DNA of 64,000 nt from assembly GCA_035582835.1 (NCBI GenBank), contig JAYKAV010000933.1, positions 917,625-981,624 of the forward strand, written 5' to 3'. Positions 20,501 to 31,900 of this stretch are shown in pieces (the stretch's first letter is position 1; the number at the start of each line of letters is the position of its first letter). The notes beneath the pieces were generated by a model. It saw only the letters and a list, made by a program, of their open reading frames with translations, did no database searches and was not told the origin of the DNA. The DNA is from Phoebastria nigripes (taxonomy: Eukaryota; Chordata; Aves; Procellariiformes; Diomedeidae). Both the position numbers and the translations under genes were made by a program.

Positions 20501-23254
20501 ACTATCCCACAGAACACAACAACAAAGAAAGGTCTCTACCTTGAAACTTACTCAGCTCCAGCTATTCTAAGAAAAGGATAAATATTAGCAGTTGTTCCAT
20601 ATACAGATGTTATTTTCCATGTAAAATTGTCCCTTCTCAGAGTACAGCTGTACCCTCTACTGGTATCATCTGAAGCACGAGTTCACTGCAGAAAACCAGA
20701 GGTGCCATAATACCTTTTGATTAAGTGTATAAATCAAAAAGCCTCTTTTGGTAAATTTTTTTAGAACCCTGACCTGTAATGTACAGCTGCCTTTCCCTCG
20801 CACATCAAATACTGCCTGCTGCTTTTGACAGAACAAGTCCCTCCTGGGAACCACACTGCCTTGTGCCACAAGGAATAACTGCTTTTTTGTAATTTGCTAA
20901 TAAGAAAAGGAGATATGTTTTAAAAAGACTATGTTGCCAGGAACATGTGAATGATTCCTGGTAATCACCATTCCTACATAAATAACTTCCTTTGCCTTTC
21001 CTATGTGGATTTGTCCTGTCAAAGTGTTTAAATTTTTGTCAAGTGATATATTTCCTTAAAAGCTTTTTCTGTACTCCTCATGCCTTTGGATACAAAAGTT
21101 GAGCCATAGGAAGTCAATTCACTGATAGCAACATCCACATTTCCAAGTATTTTAGTTCTGATCAATAGCATCAGACTTACGGACAGAATAGAACTCTAAC
21201 TTCAGAAACAAATTCCTACAGACAGTTTGAAAAAGTCAGATGTGTGTAGTAATATATGCCAAAATCTTCCTAGGAATAATGATGTATTCCTAGGGCCCAA
21301 AGAACAGCTAGTAATAAGTGTGCTCAAGTTAGTTTTCACTTCAGTTCCAGTCCTCTGCAGTGGCTGATATATGTATAATGTTCTGTTGTTGTTCAATTCA
21401 AGGGTCTCATCTTACTCATCTTAAACTTTTTCTAGATCACCCAGGCTCTGACAGTAGAAAATCAAATTCCTTTTGCACAATTCCTTTATCCGGTTCAACT
21501 GCAGGCAAAGAAAGGAGTCAGCATAAAGACCCACCACTGGCTCTTAAGCACAGACCACAACCTATGCACCTTGAACAAGCAGTGACAGGTAAGACCCCAC
21601 TGCCAGTTTGAGGTGGCAATATTCTCCTTGGCCAGATTTTGGTGATTAAACTGTTAAAAGTTTGGAGGACACAGATCTCTCTAAATTTTGTGAACATTTT
21701 CAGGTATTTAGTGTAATAACTCCTCCAAACTTGATACAAATGTCTCATGAGCCTATTTGCCTATAGCTGCTCCTATGTTCTCAGAAGTTCAGGCATTAGC
21801 CACTGACAATATTGGCTTGTTCTTTTCCAGGGTCATATTCAGGCTGAGTTCTGAAAAGACCATAATAAAAAAACAAAAAATATAGCACACATTGAATGTG
21901 AAAGACATTAGGTGTTTAAGTCTGGGAAATTTTTTTTTTGTCATTTTGAGCTGTGTATTCTATACCTCTACAGAAATAGCTATTGACTACAGAAACAGGT
22001 GACTAGGAGGAGGGGGGACCATTCATTTCCTTACTTACATGGTCTTAGTTTTTCCTACTGAACAGAGGCAGAAAAGGCCAGCTTCTGATTTGTGAAGCCT
22101 GCTTCTGCCTGTAGGTAAAAAGCTCATAAAGCTTCTTGCTAACTTTTTGCAAGCTGGCCTATGACAGTTCTCGCATCTAACTGGCCATCCTTCTCCACTT
22201 CAATTTACTTCTGAGTGATGACATAATTTCTGGATAAATCAACAGACTAGTTCATGCAGGAAAAGTTCATCACACAACTCTACTGGCAACAATCAGAAAT
22301 TAGAATGACAGAGGCATGGTCTCCAAAGCAACAATGGCTTTTGGTTATTAATTTTCTCTTGGTGTACAGTATTTACTGTACACTAAAAACCCTAATGTCA
22401 GTACTAGTTATTCTAATCAGTTTGTGAAAAGAGACAGAATCCAAAGTTCTTGATCATTTTGCCAAGAGTATTATTTTTGTTACTAGTTTGGCTTTGACAT
22501 ATATTCAAGTTCCCAGTCTCACAACACAGGTTTCAAACAGTCCTACCCTGAACTACCTATTATCTGTTCTTCCACTTTCTACAGGACAAAGTTTTCTCAT
22601 CTACGTCGAGCCAAGCTGCTTTGCATAAAGTTTGATGCAGGTGCTACATGAACAGTGCAAGACCTGAAAATCTCCTCCCCTTACACAATCTGAGCACTTG
22701 ATAATCTTTAGAAACACTTACTTTCTGTAATCTTATCTTCATGATCAGAGTTTTGAACAAAAGATGAAAGTACATTGGACGAGTTTTGAACAACGAATGC
22801 AAATAAACTAACTCTTCCTATTCCTTTCCTCTGCTGAGTTTATATTTCTGGTGTTGATGCTATCACTTGCTAACAACTTCTGGAAGAAGAGAGCACTTAG
22901 TTTATCTCATTTTGTTTCCTTTTCACTCAAGATCCTTGCTGCAAAGGAAACTGCTGTCAAATACTGGCCTGCCAGAGACAGACCATACTGAGCTGCATGA
23001 CAGAAGGACGTCTCAACCACATCCTCGATGTCCTTCGCTCACAGCAAACGTTGTCCCGAATGGATTATGAAACAATTACCTCTTACCCCACAGTGACTGG
23101 CCGTGCTCGGGCATTGTTGGACACTTGCCTTTGCCTTGGAGAGAGCGCAGCACAGGCTGTAGTGACTGCACTTTCAGTGACTAAATGTAGTCCTCTGGGA
23201 CGAGGCAGCCATTGCCCAGACTGTCTTTCTAAGGTAAACAGGCTGTTGTTGTGA
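8431..23254 (+). CDS. RIPK2-like RIP pseudokinase with C-terminal CARD (11 coding exons)
   Basis: The 11 exons listed separately join in frame to 540 codons plus stop; human RIPK2 is also 540 residues. RIPK2 is the cytosolic kinase that couples NOD1/NOD2 to NF-kB through CARD-CARD contact. The N-terminal lobe has a degenerate glycine loop (residues 20-25), the ATP-anchoring Lys in SVK (K41), and an Asp (D59) where RIPK2 has the helix-C Glu. LGIVTEWMNNGSL (84-96) matches the RIPK2 hinge. The catalytic motif reads HCSLKPSN (137-144) instead of HHDLKTQN, so the catalytic Asp is Ser139. The DFG motif is DYG (157-159), and the APE-like motif is LPPEIL. A low-complexity linker follows, then a CARD (about 445-527) with MTEGRLNHILDVL, the MDYETI tyrosine and RARALLDT, as in RIPK2. 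Loss of the HRD Asp suggests a scaffold rather than an active kinase. True RIPK2 sits elsewhere in birds, so I treat this as a paralogue. Exon structure is by eye; the family call is firm, orthology is not. Confidence 0.85.
10845..10998 (+). CDS. RIPK2-like coding exon 2
   Basis: Acceptor ctattttttacag; donor GAG|gtacat, phase 0. It encodes residues 51-102: helix C, the LPSLGIY strand and the hinge motif GIVTEWMNNGSLHSL, which is very close to RIPK2 GIVTEYMPNGSLNEL. Confidence 0.88.
11029..11371 (-). mobile_element. Partial ERVL-type LTR, minus orientation
   Basis: It begins TGTCGTGGTTTAACCCC and is the reverse complement of the last about 330 bases of the LTR at 12607-13287. It covers the R/U5-like part and the TATA region and stops matching at about 11371, so the rest of the LTR is missing or too diverged to see. 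The orientation is opposite to the downstream LTR. Confidence 0.85.
11372..12606 (+). mobile_element. Decayed ERVL-like internal region
   Basis: The stretch before the downstream LTR (about 12300-12606) has the arrangement expected at the 3' end of an avian ERVL provirus. It ends in a purine-rich tract (AATAAGGGGTGGATAT) directly against the LTR's TGTCC. The left part (11372-12250) has only short interrupted frames, and I cannot recognise gag, pol or env. One N lies at 11824. I see no coding capacity. Confidence 0.6.
12607..13287 (+). mobile_element. ERVL-type LTR, plus orientation, full length
   Basis: 681 bases, from TGTCCTGGTTTCGGCTGGG to the near-inverted end GGTTAAACCAGGACA. A TATA box (ATATAAAG, 12971) and a polyadenylation signal (ATTAAA, 13159) sit in the expected order. 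Near its 5' end the phrase agttaattttcttcctagtag is tandemly repeated (about 12631-12672) and followed by a TACTAT/ATAGTA-rich expansion absent from the usual family layout. The family name (avian ERVL LTR) is from memory of repeat consensus sequences. Confidence 0.85.
13463..13618 (+). CDS. RIPK2-like coding exon 3 (catalytic loop)
   Basis: Acceptor tgtgttacttag; donor AAG|gtggga, phase 0. It encodes residues 103-154, including HCSLKPSN (137-144) where active RIP kinases have H-x-D-L-K-x-x-N. Lys141 and Asn144 are kept; the catalytic Asp is Ser139. Confidence 0.88.
13760..13908 (+). CDS. RIPK2-like coding exon 4 (DYG and activation segment)
   Basis: Acceptor catctctgtag; donor ACAG|gtgaat, phase 2. 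It encodes ISDYGLTNWRKW (from 155), matching RIPK2 IADFGLSKWR, and then VYLPPEILEGG. The Ser cluster that is autophosphorylated in RIPK2 (around S176) is replaced by an Asn/Gln/Cys-rich segment. Confidence 0.88.
13909..15771 (+). other. Intron 4, nothing recognised
   Basis: 1.86 kb of AT-rich unique sequence ending in a long T-tract acceptor. No repeat or RNA gene recognised. Confidence 0.6.
15772..15821 (+). CDS. RIPK2-like coding exon 5 (50 bases)
   Basis: Acceptor ctttttttttcag; donor GAAG|gtattt, phase 1. It encodes FGILCWESLSRRKPFE, the counterpart of RIPK2 YAVITWEVLSRKQPFE. It is too short to stand out as an open frame. Confidence 0.87.
16962..17123 (+). CDS. RIPK2-like coding exon 6
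   Basis: Acceptor ataaattgcag; donor GCAG|gtaagg, phase 1. It encodes the C-lobe end: RLRPGISEKFIPSNLPERNR, then LITLCWHQEPDYRAHTA, the kinase subdomain XI Arg block (W-x-x-x-P-x-x-R). Confidence 0.88.
17882..17967 (+). CDS. RIPK2-like coding exon 7
   Basis: Acceptor attacccctgcag; donor AAG|gttagt, phase 0. It encodes ECVDLLNGIVTSINKEA, matching the RIPK2 segment just after the kinase domain (CLIELEPVLRTFEE), and a helical stretch AISTAIYNLMDAK. Confidence 0.83.
19510..19578 (+). CDS. RIPK2-like coding exon 8 (linker)
   Basis: Acceptor cattttttccag; donor GAG|gtgagt, phase 0. It encodes 23 residues of linker starting ETALNACKGSEIY. The splice sites are good and the frame is kept; there is no domain. 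Confidence 0.7.
20363..20531 (+). CDS. RIPK2-like coding exon 9 (linker)
   Basis: Acceptor catctttttcag; donor AAAG|gtctct, phase 1. It encodes a Ser/Thr/Asn-rich linker. The donor is weak. If it is not used, the frame runs another 16 codons to TAA at 20579-20581 and ends the protein before the CARD. Confidence 0.72.
21436..21588 (+). CDS. RIPK2-like coding exon 10 (linker)
   Basis: Acceptor aactttttctag; donor ACAG|gtaaga, phase 1. It encodes DHPGSDSRKSNSF and a Lys/His/Pro-rich linker. It joins in frame with exons 9 and 11. Confidence 0.72.
22932..23254 (+). CDS. RIPK2-like coding exon 11 (CARD and stop)
   Basis: Acceptor cctttt-cactcaag, then a Cys-rich lead (DPCCKGNCCQ) and the CARD: MTEGRLNHILDVLRSQQTLS, MDYETITSYPTVTGRARALL and LGESAAQAVVTAL. 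The match to the RIPK2 CARD is continuous. The frame ends LSKVNRLLL at TGA 23252-23254. The AAG|gtaaac at 23233-23238 could be a donor to a further exon, but no such exon was found, so I favour the read-through stop. Confidence 0.82.
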
Positions 23255-23790
23255 CTAATTTTTTTGCAGTTTGTTACATGGATCAGAGCACTGGTAATTT
23301 GGAATGGCAATGATTCATGTTAATTCCTTATAACCCATTGACTGAAGTCAATCCTTCCTACAGCCCATGATTTTAGTCCTCTAGTAGAAAAAGCTCACTG
23401 GATTAAAAGGTCAAGTCAACCACTGCCTGCAGAAATTACCAAGTATAACAAATGGTATATACAAATTCTAATTTGGACCTCAGAGATGGGAGGAGTGCAA
23501 TGGGTGCCAGAGCAAATATAGTTCAAGTCAGATGACACCTTATTTCCTTGATTTTTTTAGAAGGGAGGAAAATGGATCATGACTTTTTGGAGGTCACACT
23601 ATGGAAGAACAGCTGTTACTAAATCCTTCCAAATAAGGATAGCAAACAGGGTACTGGATGAGAAGAAAAAAATTACTGCCTTTCACTGAGCTCATATCTG
23701 AGCCTGCTGCTAGAGTGAAAGGCTTAAGAGAATCAAGACATATTTCTTCAACAGGGCCTTAGGTAAAACTTAGAAATTTTATATTATGCG
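23255..23790. other. 3' flank of the RIPK2-like gene
   Basis: Presumed 3' UTR and flank. I find no clear AATAAA before the CR1 insertion, so the poly(A) site cannot be placed. Confidence 0.4.
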
Positions 23791-23794
23791 TATG

Positions 23795-24438
23795 CGACAA
23801 TGTGCGCTCGCAGCCCAGAAGGCCAACAGTATCCTGGGCTGCATCAAAAGAAGCATGGCCAGCAGGTCGAGGGAGGTGATTCTGCCCCTCTGCTCTGGTG
23901 AGACCCCACCTGCAGTCCTGCGTCCAGCTCTGGAACCCTCAGCACAAGAAAGACATGGACCTGTTGGAGCGGGTCCAGAGGAGGGCCACGAAAATGATCA
24001 GGGGAATGGAACACCTCTCCTATGAAGACAGGCCGAGAGAGTTGGGGTTGTTCAGCCTGGAGAAGAGAAGGCTTCAGGGAGACCTCACTGCAGCCTTTCA
24101 GTACTTAAAGGGGGCTTATAAGAAAGATGGGGACAAACTTTTTAGCAGGGCCTGTTGTGACAGGACAAAGGGGAATGGCTTTAAACTAAAAGAGGGGAGA
24201 TTTAGACTAGATATAAGGAAGAAATTTTTTACGCTGAGGGTGGTGAGACACTGGCAGAGGTTGCCCAGAGAGGTGGTAGATGCTCCATCCCTGGAAACAT
24301 TCAAGGTCAGGTTGGACGGGGCTCTGAGCAACCTGATCTAGTTGAAGATGTCCCTGCCCATGGCAGGGGGCTTGGACTAGATGACCTTTAAAGGTCCCTT
24401 CCAATCCAAACTATTCTCTGATTCTATGATTCTATATA
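23795..24438 (+). mobile_element. CR1 LINE 3' fragment, plus strand, relatively young
   Basis: A clear CR1 3' end. It carries the C-terminal part of the ORF2 reverse-transcriptase protein, with an open 147-codon frame at 23898-24341 ([19 protein letters not shown] and [13 protein letters not shown] are diagnostic). A 3' UTR and the ATTCTATGATTCTAT tail (about 24420-24434) follow. The 5' part is missing, as in most CR1 copies. It lies about 540 bases after the RIPK2-like stop, in the same orientation. Confidence 0.95.
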
Positions 24439-27400
24439 AATTATTTTATTTTCACTCACAAATGGTGATAAGCTCTGAAAATGGGGCACTGATAGCAGCA
24501 CTTCAGAGAGGTGGAGCTTAAAGTATTTACTAAATGGAAAAATGTTCATACCTTACATCCATGTAGTTCTCTAAGTACATCTGGAGTTCAAATGCAAAAT
24601 TAAACCAGGAAGAAGAGATGCCAAGCTGATCATTTGATACGGTGGTTCTGCTGAACTGCAAAGGAAAGTAGTAAGATTATTTTATTATAATGAAAATGAG
24701 GATATATAAGATGCTGGTTTTTTGAAGGCACAGTGGGATTCCTTCAAGCTTCATGGCAGTGGATTAACATGAGAACTTGTTTTACATCTACAAGTATTTC
24801 AAATGCAAAACCACATTACTCTGTTTCCCTATGTTGCATTTATTCTCTCTGCAGTTTCAAACTGCTTATTGAATTCAGTAGTTTGGCAGGTTGCAATTTT
24901 AAATACAGTGATGATGTGCCTTCTAGGCACATCCAAGATATAACAAATTTGTTACATCATATACTACAATGCTGCTGCAACCATAAACGTTTTTTTTACA
25001 CATAAATTCATTAAGCTTTAAGACTGCCTTGAGATAATATATTGTTATAATTAAAAGCAATGTCTATCAGAATATGTTGCAAATGTAATGTTTGCCTATT
25101 AAAGGAGCTAAACATCTATTTCACTGTTGAAATTTTTTTCAATCTACGCTTTAAATGGGAACTTTCAACAGACTAGATCAGTCTCTGCTAAAAAAGGATG
25201 TCTTGCTTGTGAGGAAAAGAACTGCTGTCATGGTGTTTTGCCTGTTTAGAAGGCATAAAATAATCAGAGTAAAACGGATAATCATTCACCTGCAGGAAAT
25301 ATTTACAGACTTTTAAGAGGGAAACTTGCAATATTGTTGAAACTTAATTATCAGCTTTCAAAAACTATTCTATTCAGTGGTTCTGTTGGACACTTTATAC
25401 TTCTGTGAAAGGTGTGCCAGCTGGCAGGCTCTGCTGATATTTGTCATTATGTTTTTGACATAGAACAGTTTTGGCTCTGTTCTTGAAACAGCTGCCTAAT
25501 TGAGAATATCATTTTATGCCAGACCTAAGCCCAGTCTTAACTTTTAACTGCAGAACTGGCATCAAACCAGTGGGAGCACAAGTTATCTGTTTTTCCAGAC
25601 AGATTTTTGTTCTCCTCATATTTAGCTTTCCAATTTAAGTATTTGTAATAGGATGTGATCTTAGAGTTAGATCTACTACTATCATGCTTACCCAAATTTT
25701 TAAAAGATAACCCAAGAAGACCAATTTTGTAACCAATTACAAAACAAAGGCAAATTTGTTACTTCATGTTCAAAAGAGCCTGAATAGAATTCTTTAAATA
25801 TTTAATAATTAACTCTATCCACAATCAGATTTTTGCCACCTTGCTCAACTGAAATCAATGCATGAGTTTGAGATTTTTTGTATTGATACTTTGGCTAAAA
25901 GCAGTCATAACTAGCTATGCTACTTGCTATAAACATAGTTAAGTTGATGTAGCCACATACATAGACTTCCTTATAACTCTCCCTTGTGTAATATAAACAT
26001 CTAAATTTTGGGGTTTGTTGACAGTTGCAGCTGTTGGGAATCTTTAAGTGTGGTATTTTGAAGGGATGCTACGAGTTTATCGAAATGAAACTGCTGTTGA
26101 TATAAAAAGTTTTGATACAAAACTAGAATATAGTGACCTGAAACTAGCATAATTTCATTTTGTCTCACCAAAAATACATACTCTTATAAGGCCTATAATG
26201 TGCTGGCTATGTAACAAAGACATTAATGTAATGTGTTGATCACTGATGTGAAATATCAAACTGCTTAAGGCTTATGGTACTCTGCTTGTATCCAAGCTAG
26301 TTCATTAGCTAAGGTTTTTGTTGTCCTTGCCTCTGTTCTGCGGTTCTCTTAATATCACAAAACAATATAGAATAAATGACACTGAGTAAGAGTAAAGATA
26401 GAAGAATCAAACCATTCTTTAGTATCTATGGAAAGAAACAAGGCTTGAATCTGAAGAATGTCTAGAGTCCCAGGAAGGAAATATAAAACATGGGTAACTC
26501 TAGAAAACAGCAAAGGTAATAATAAAAGGAAGTCACTTCAGGACTGACCATACAAAGTGATTAGTAAAACTCTCTCTTGCAGTTACTCAGAAAAGACAAA
26601 ACTAGAATTAATAGATGTTAAAAATAATAAGTCATATTCAAATTCTATGAAGCTATTTAGATTTATTAAAGGAACAGTAAGTGGAGTAGGCAGATGGTTA
26701 TTTTTCTGTCTTGATTGTAATTTTTTTTTTTACCTTGATGCTGGTTGCAGCTATCTTTTGCTGACTTGTAAAAAGATGACTGTCCCTTGACTGTCCCTTG
26801 ACCTTTTTTCTATCTATACAACACCTTTATCTTAGCTGGGATACTTCCTGCAATGTAAGAACTAGAATTTGTTTGAGGTTAATTTGTGGAAAATTAATCT
26901 GAGGTACTGGAATGAAATGTCTAAGAGATTAGTCCTTCCAGTAGAGAGCAAAACAAACAAAGCTATAAATATCACTCAATAGTTGTCACCAGTGCCTGTT
27001 AAAAACAGAGTTCCAGAGAACAACAGAGGAAGACAACAAGTACATATTCATAAAATACTAATCTACAAAATTTTTAAAAGTGCATTAATGGACTGCTAAT
27101 GTACACAGAAGAATTTTATACCAGATAGGTAGTCTAAAATGTACAAAACCTAAAGCACTAACCAAAACATACTAAACCTCAAGGATTTTTATTTTATTGT
27201 TTCAGGTCTGAATTCTACATAACCCTGTGAACATTTTCATGCTTGCACAGGTTTACTCACTTGAGCTATTCATGTGAAAATTTGTAAGGAAAGTTAAGTG
27301 CATATATAAATACTTGTGGGACTGGTATGTTAGGGAAGGACCCAACCATCATCAAGGCAGGCATAGAGACTTCAGGTTTCTTTACTGCTATTTATTGATT

Positions 27401-28690
27401 ATAGTGCTATGCAGCTATTAACTGTGCTCTCCTCCAGTAATATATGTTGTTTCTAAGACTGCTGGGGTGTTTTACCATGAAGAAATCTTGTCTTGCGCTA
27501 TATTCCCTCTCATTCTTTTCCTGCCCCCTTTGCAAAATGTTATACTGGAGCTCAAAAGGCCTTAGCATAGTTTTGATTTTGTATTTTATCAAAGGAAGTA
27601 ATCCCTTGCTTGCCTTGCCTGGTACTACATTCCCTTTACTGAGTGCACGGTTGACTTGACAGCTGGTATGTCAGCCGAGTTAAACAAAACTCCTGGATTT
27701 TGAAGGTAAGTCAAGTCCACCATAAATTAAACTACCTGACAAGGTCTGCAAAGAACATATTTAATGAGTTATTTGTGTTACATTAAAGTTAGCATAGCTA
27801 CAAGAATACATTAATTGTACAGTTAAATTCAGTATGTGTTAAAAGAAAGGCTGCTGGTAGTTGCAGCATTGCATTTTGCTTAATCCCAACATGACAAAAA
27901 TGGTAGACAAGAAGCTCAGACGTACTATTTCTAGCTCTTGTGCTGATAGGACAGAAATTTGTGATCAGTGTTTTGTTATTTCCTGCCTTTATTTCTCTTT
28001 GCCGAGAATACATCCCAAGTAAGAGTTACAGAGATCTATAGCCTCAAACTGCCATCTTTGCTGGGCTTTAGACCTTTCCTCTTCCACAGAAGGAAGAGAT
28101 GCATCGGTTGAACAAACTGTGGACTCCTTCAACCAGGCTGAATTAAATAGCAGTGATTTAGAACAAAAACTTCTTCACCCCTTGAAATGTGATAACATCC
28201 CAAAGTATTGCAACACCTATTTCCAAATGTTGGTCTTGAACTTTCCACATAGCAACAGCAATATCCATATGAGCAGAAAGCGCAGCTGAATTTCACCCTC
28301 TCAGAAGTAACCTGGCTGTACTCCAGCAAGTTCCGTACAATTAGTCCTTTCTTTAGATTTCAAGGAAAAGCATTCATATTAGGTAACAGAATGACTACCA
28401 ACATTATATTTGTTTTCCTTTGTTGACCGAAAAGGGCTCAAAGCTTTTTTTCAGCTCATTAGAATGTTACCTGGGGGAAAAAAGCTGAGAGAATTGACTA
28501 AGGAATGTATCTGGAAAATAAAATAAAAACAAAAAACAAACACAAATGTATGAGACTTTTGACCTTGGAATAGCTGCAAAATATGTTCCCAACAGAATTG
28601 TCTTTATGCCATTCACATGTGCTGTGATAGCGTCCTGTCACAAAAGAACAGGAAACTAGAAGGAAAACACTGTGAGGTGAGTCCCTGCCA
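24439..28690. other. Intergenic DNA, no gene seen
   Basis: AT-rich unique sequence. The small open frames are short and have no splice context. A 13-base tandem duplication (gactgtcccttga) lies at about 26778-26803. No RNA gene or young repeat recognised. Confidence 0.55.
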
Positions 28691-28699
28691 CGTTCACTT

Positions 28700-28965
28700 G
28701 CATGTGTGCAAGGTGCTGAAATAACCATTGTTTTCCATTCCACGCTGGCAATGTTTTAGCTGGAAAACAGTATCCAGCTCTAAGCACGGACTGAGGAGAG
28801 CCCAGAAGAGAGAGGAAGGCTGATAAGCAGTGAGGAAACCTGACGTGTAAGGACAAGTTGATAAAATTGTGTTTGTTTGGTCTAGCAAAGAGGAGGCGAA
28901 GGGAAGATATGAGTCTGGAGCAGAGGTAGTGAACATGCAGTGATGAAACAGAGGACGTGGTATCA
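28700..28965 (+). mobile_element. Degraded CR1 fragment, plus strand
   Basis: Phrases in CR1 order survive: CAGCTCTAAGCACGG, GAGGAGAGCCCAGAAGAGAG, TTGTTTGGTCTAGCAAAGAG and GAGGCGAAGGGAAGATATGA. They parallel the ORF2 end of the copy at 23.9-24.1 kb (ttgttcagcctggagaagag). It is much older than that copy, with many substitutions and no frame. The limits are approximate. Confidence 0.65.
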
Positions 28966-31900
28966 ACTAGTTGTCTGTTCTTACGGCTTTATGATTCTGG
29001 AGTGGCTTTCAAGCAGGTGCTCAAAAAGAGTTAAAGGCCGTTATGAAGACAAGTCTCCTTTCCCACACGCAGAGCAATTAGCAATATTCATGGAACATTT
29101 TTTTACNTGAACAAGAGCTCTTTAGTTGACAAAATTAATATAAACAACAGTGATTTGCTAAGCCTTTTCCCTCAGCCTGTTCAGTTTATTTATGCAAAAT
29201 ACAAATGTTTAAAGTGATTTAAGGGAGAAATTAATGTCTTTTTGCTGGGAGTTACATAACATGAATATTTATAACTGCCCTGTAACTCAATCACTATTTA
29301 TTTCACTAAAATCTACCTGTGAAGTCATGTGCCTGTTAGAAAGTCAGCTATCAGGAAGATGGAATAGAGAAAACCTGAATTAAAGAGCCCTGGGGATTAT
29401 TTCCACCCTCCACAGTGTTTCTGTGAATTCTAAAAAGAAAAGAAGGTGCTCCTACTTTTTTGCTTCTCTGCAGATGATGCTTAGTCATCTTCCCTCAAAT
29501 ACAATGAAAATCTTTTCCATCTTTATTAAAAGCCAATCTTTATCAAGCAAGATTTCTGTCAATCCCTTCAATGTTTGCTGAGAGTGCCACTAAAACATAT
29601 AATCTTTTTCATTTAGAAAAATTAATTAAAACTATTTAAGATTCTTTATTACCCTGAATCTTCTCTTCTCCCCTCTGTCTATTTTTACAATGGGATTTTA
29701 TTCTCATTAATATATTTTCCTCCCTCTTTTTGCATTAAACCACAGGAACATAAAGAAAAACTTACGACATACAACGTTAAAACGCAAACAAAATCATGGG
29801 GAAAAAAAAAAAGAATGTTATTTGTGCTGAACTGGTATGACCTCACACAGAAATTTTGATTGTTTTTCTGATAGACTGCATGTCTCAGACAAGTTTTACT
29901 AAACCCTGTATGAGACAAAAAGATTTACAGCCAAAGAAATATTTCAACTCAGGGAAGCTTTCTGCAAAACAAGCCAATACTCCTGTTTCCTCCCTTCTGC
30001 TCTGACTCCTGCAGAGCTGGTTCAAATGCAGTCTGGCATCTCTGGCTAAAACCTGTTCTCTCCACTAAAATCAATTGTATGCTGGTATTCAAAGCTGCAG
30101 ATTTACTTGTTTTACAGAAATCTCTCAATTAGGTATAGAATTAATGAAATATTCAAGAGAAGAGAGATTTGGATGCTGTTTTATATTATCATGTCTTTCA
30201 AAACCCAAATTGGATAGTTTTTTATTTCATTTTCTATATGAGACAAATAATTGGGTTTGAACTCCTCAGCTGTTGCATTTTATTTTATTTTAATGTGTTT
30301 AGTAGGAATGTTTTCTGCTATTCCATTACTAGTATATCAATATAGCAACTCAATTCGTTCTTAGCTGGTCTAAGACAATTATTTTTTTAAATTCAATGGC
30401 AACTCTCAGTTTCTTCACCCAAACTAGCCCCCAGCAGTGAAAGCTGTCACTTCTTGCTCAGCGTTCCTTTTGTTCATCTTCCGTAGCAAGAGAAGGTACA
30501 CACACTGTGGCCAGGCCTCTCCTGCTTATAACAGTGCCAAATAACTGTACCAATTACTGTGCACAGTGACAACTGCAGAGGTAAAGGTTCACTACAGATT
30601 TGTTACTTTAAGGTATGCTTGGGCATGTAGAGAGGATGTTTCTTGTCTGTTTTTACAGCTGACTATTTAATCACAGATGGTTTTTCTTGGACAAAGGAAG
30701 CCTTTTTAAAGAACAAAATAAAATATAATTATCAGGATTTCATAGCTGTAATGTTACTCTACAGTATATACTGGATTTAACTCCACAAGCGTGCAATGCA
30801 GCTGTCTTCTGATTGTTTCAGTACAACCACCTAATGTAAATCTGTCTGGTTTTTGTTTTAATGACAAAAAATTATGGGCAACTATAACGTACATTATTCC
30901 AGCATAGACTAATCCAAAAGAACAATTTCTCCAGTGATACAACACTTCAGTAAGAAAATTTGTCCTTTGCAATAAGGACAAATACAGAGTTGTTTATGTA
31001 GTGTGACGCTGAGCAACCTACGTGATCAACCGATTTAAGTGTGAGGTGAGGACACTTACAGGACTCCAATGGTAAAGTTTGTTGCGTGAGATGACACTGA
31101 TGACCCATCTTAACAATTAACCTGGCCATCTCCTACAGTTTCAAAATAAGCTGAGGTCTTCCAAGTTTTCCCATACTAGTGACACCGAGGTAAAAATATC
31201 TCCCTGACCTCCACAAATAGTAATATGACACCCATAACCATGAGGTTTAGTTTCCTTTATCATACTGCCTGAGCTCTGACACAGAAGCCCAAGTGCTTGC
31301 TCTCACTTCACTTATTCTTCCAGATTCATGTGAAAGTAAAGACAGTATCACCCATGTTGCATAAGTGATCATGTCTCATTAAATCAACATTACTGGTATT
31401 CAAAATGCTCTTAGCTTGTGGGATTTAAGCTAATAAAAATAGTACTGAAAAAAACCAGCAGTAAACTTTAACAAAAGTAACTACTTTCTTCTGGAACTAA
31501 AATATACCTATAAGTACACGCAGCACAGCTTTGAGTGTTTTCAAAAGTATGATTTATGGCACTTCACAGTATGTGATTGGGAAGCTGAAAAGGCTTTTCA
31601 TAGTTGTGGGGATGTTGCATAACTTGGGAAACTCTTGGTAGTTCTTAATTAGTCCACTACGATTTGCTCTGTGGGACGCTGTATGCACCAAGTAATCAAG
31701 AGCCAAGTGTGGAACAAAGGAGCAAAGTGCAAAACACACACAAATAGACTGCTGAGAAATCATTTCTGAAAAGTTAGCAAAGCCAACCATAATTTTAATT
31801 TTAGGGCTGAATAACTTCTAATATTAGCAAAGAATGGATTAGAAATTGGAACAACTGTGCTGGCAGACAAAAGACTAAATCCATTAATAGGGCTATCCTA

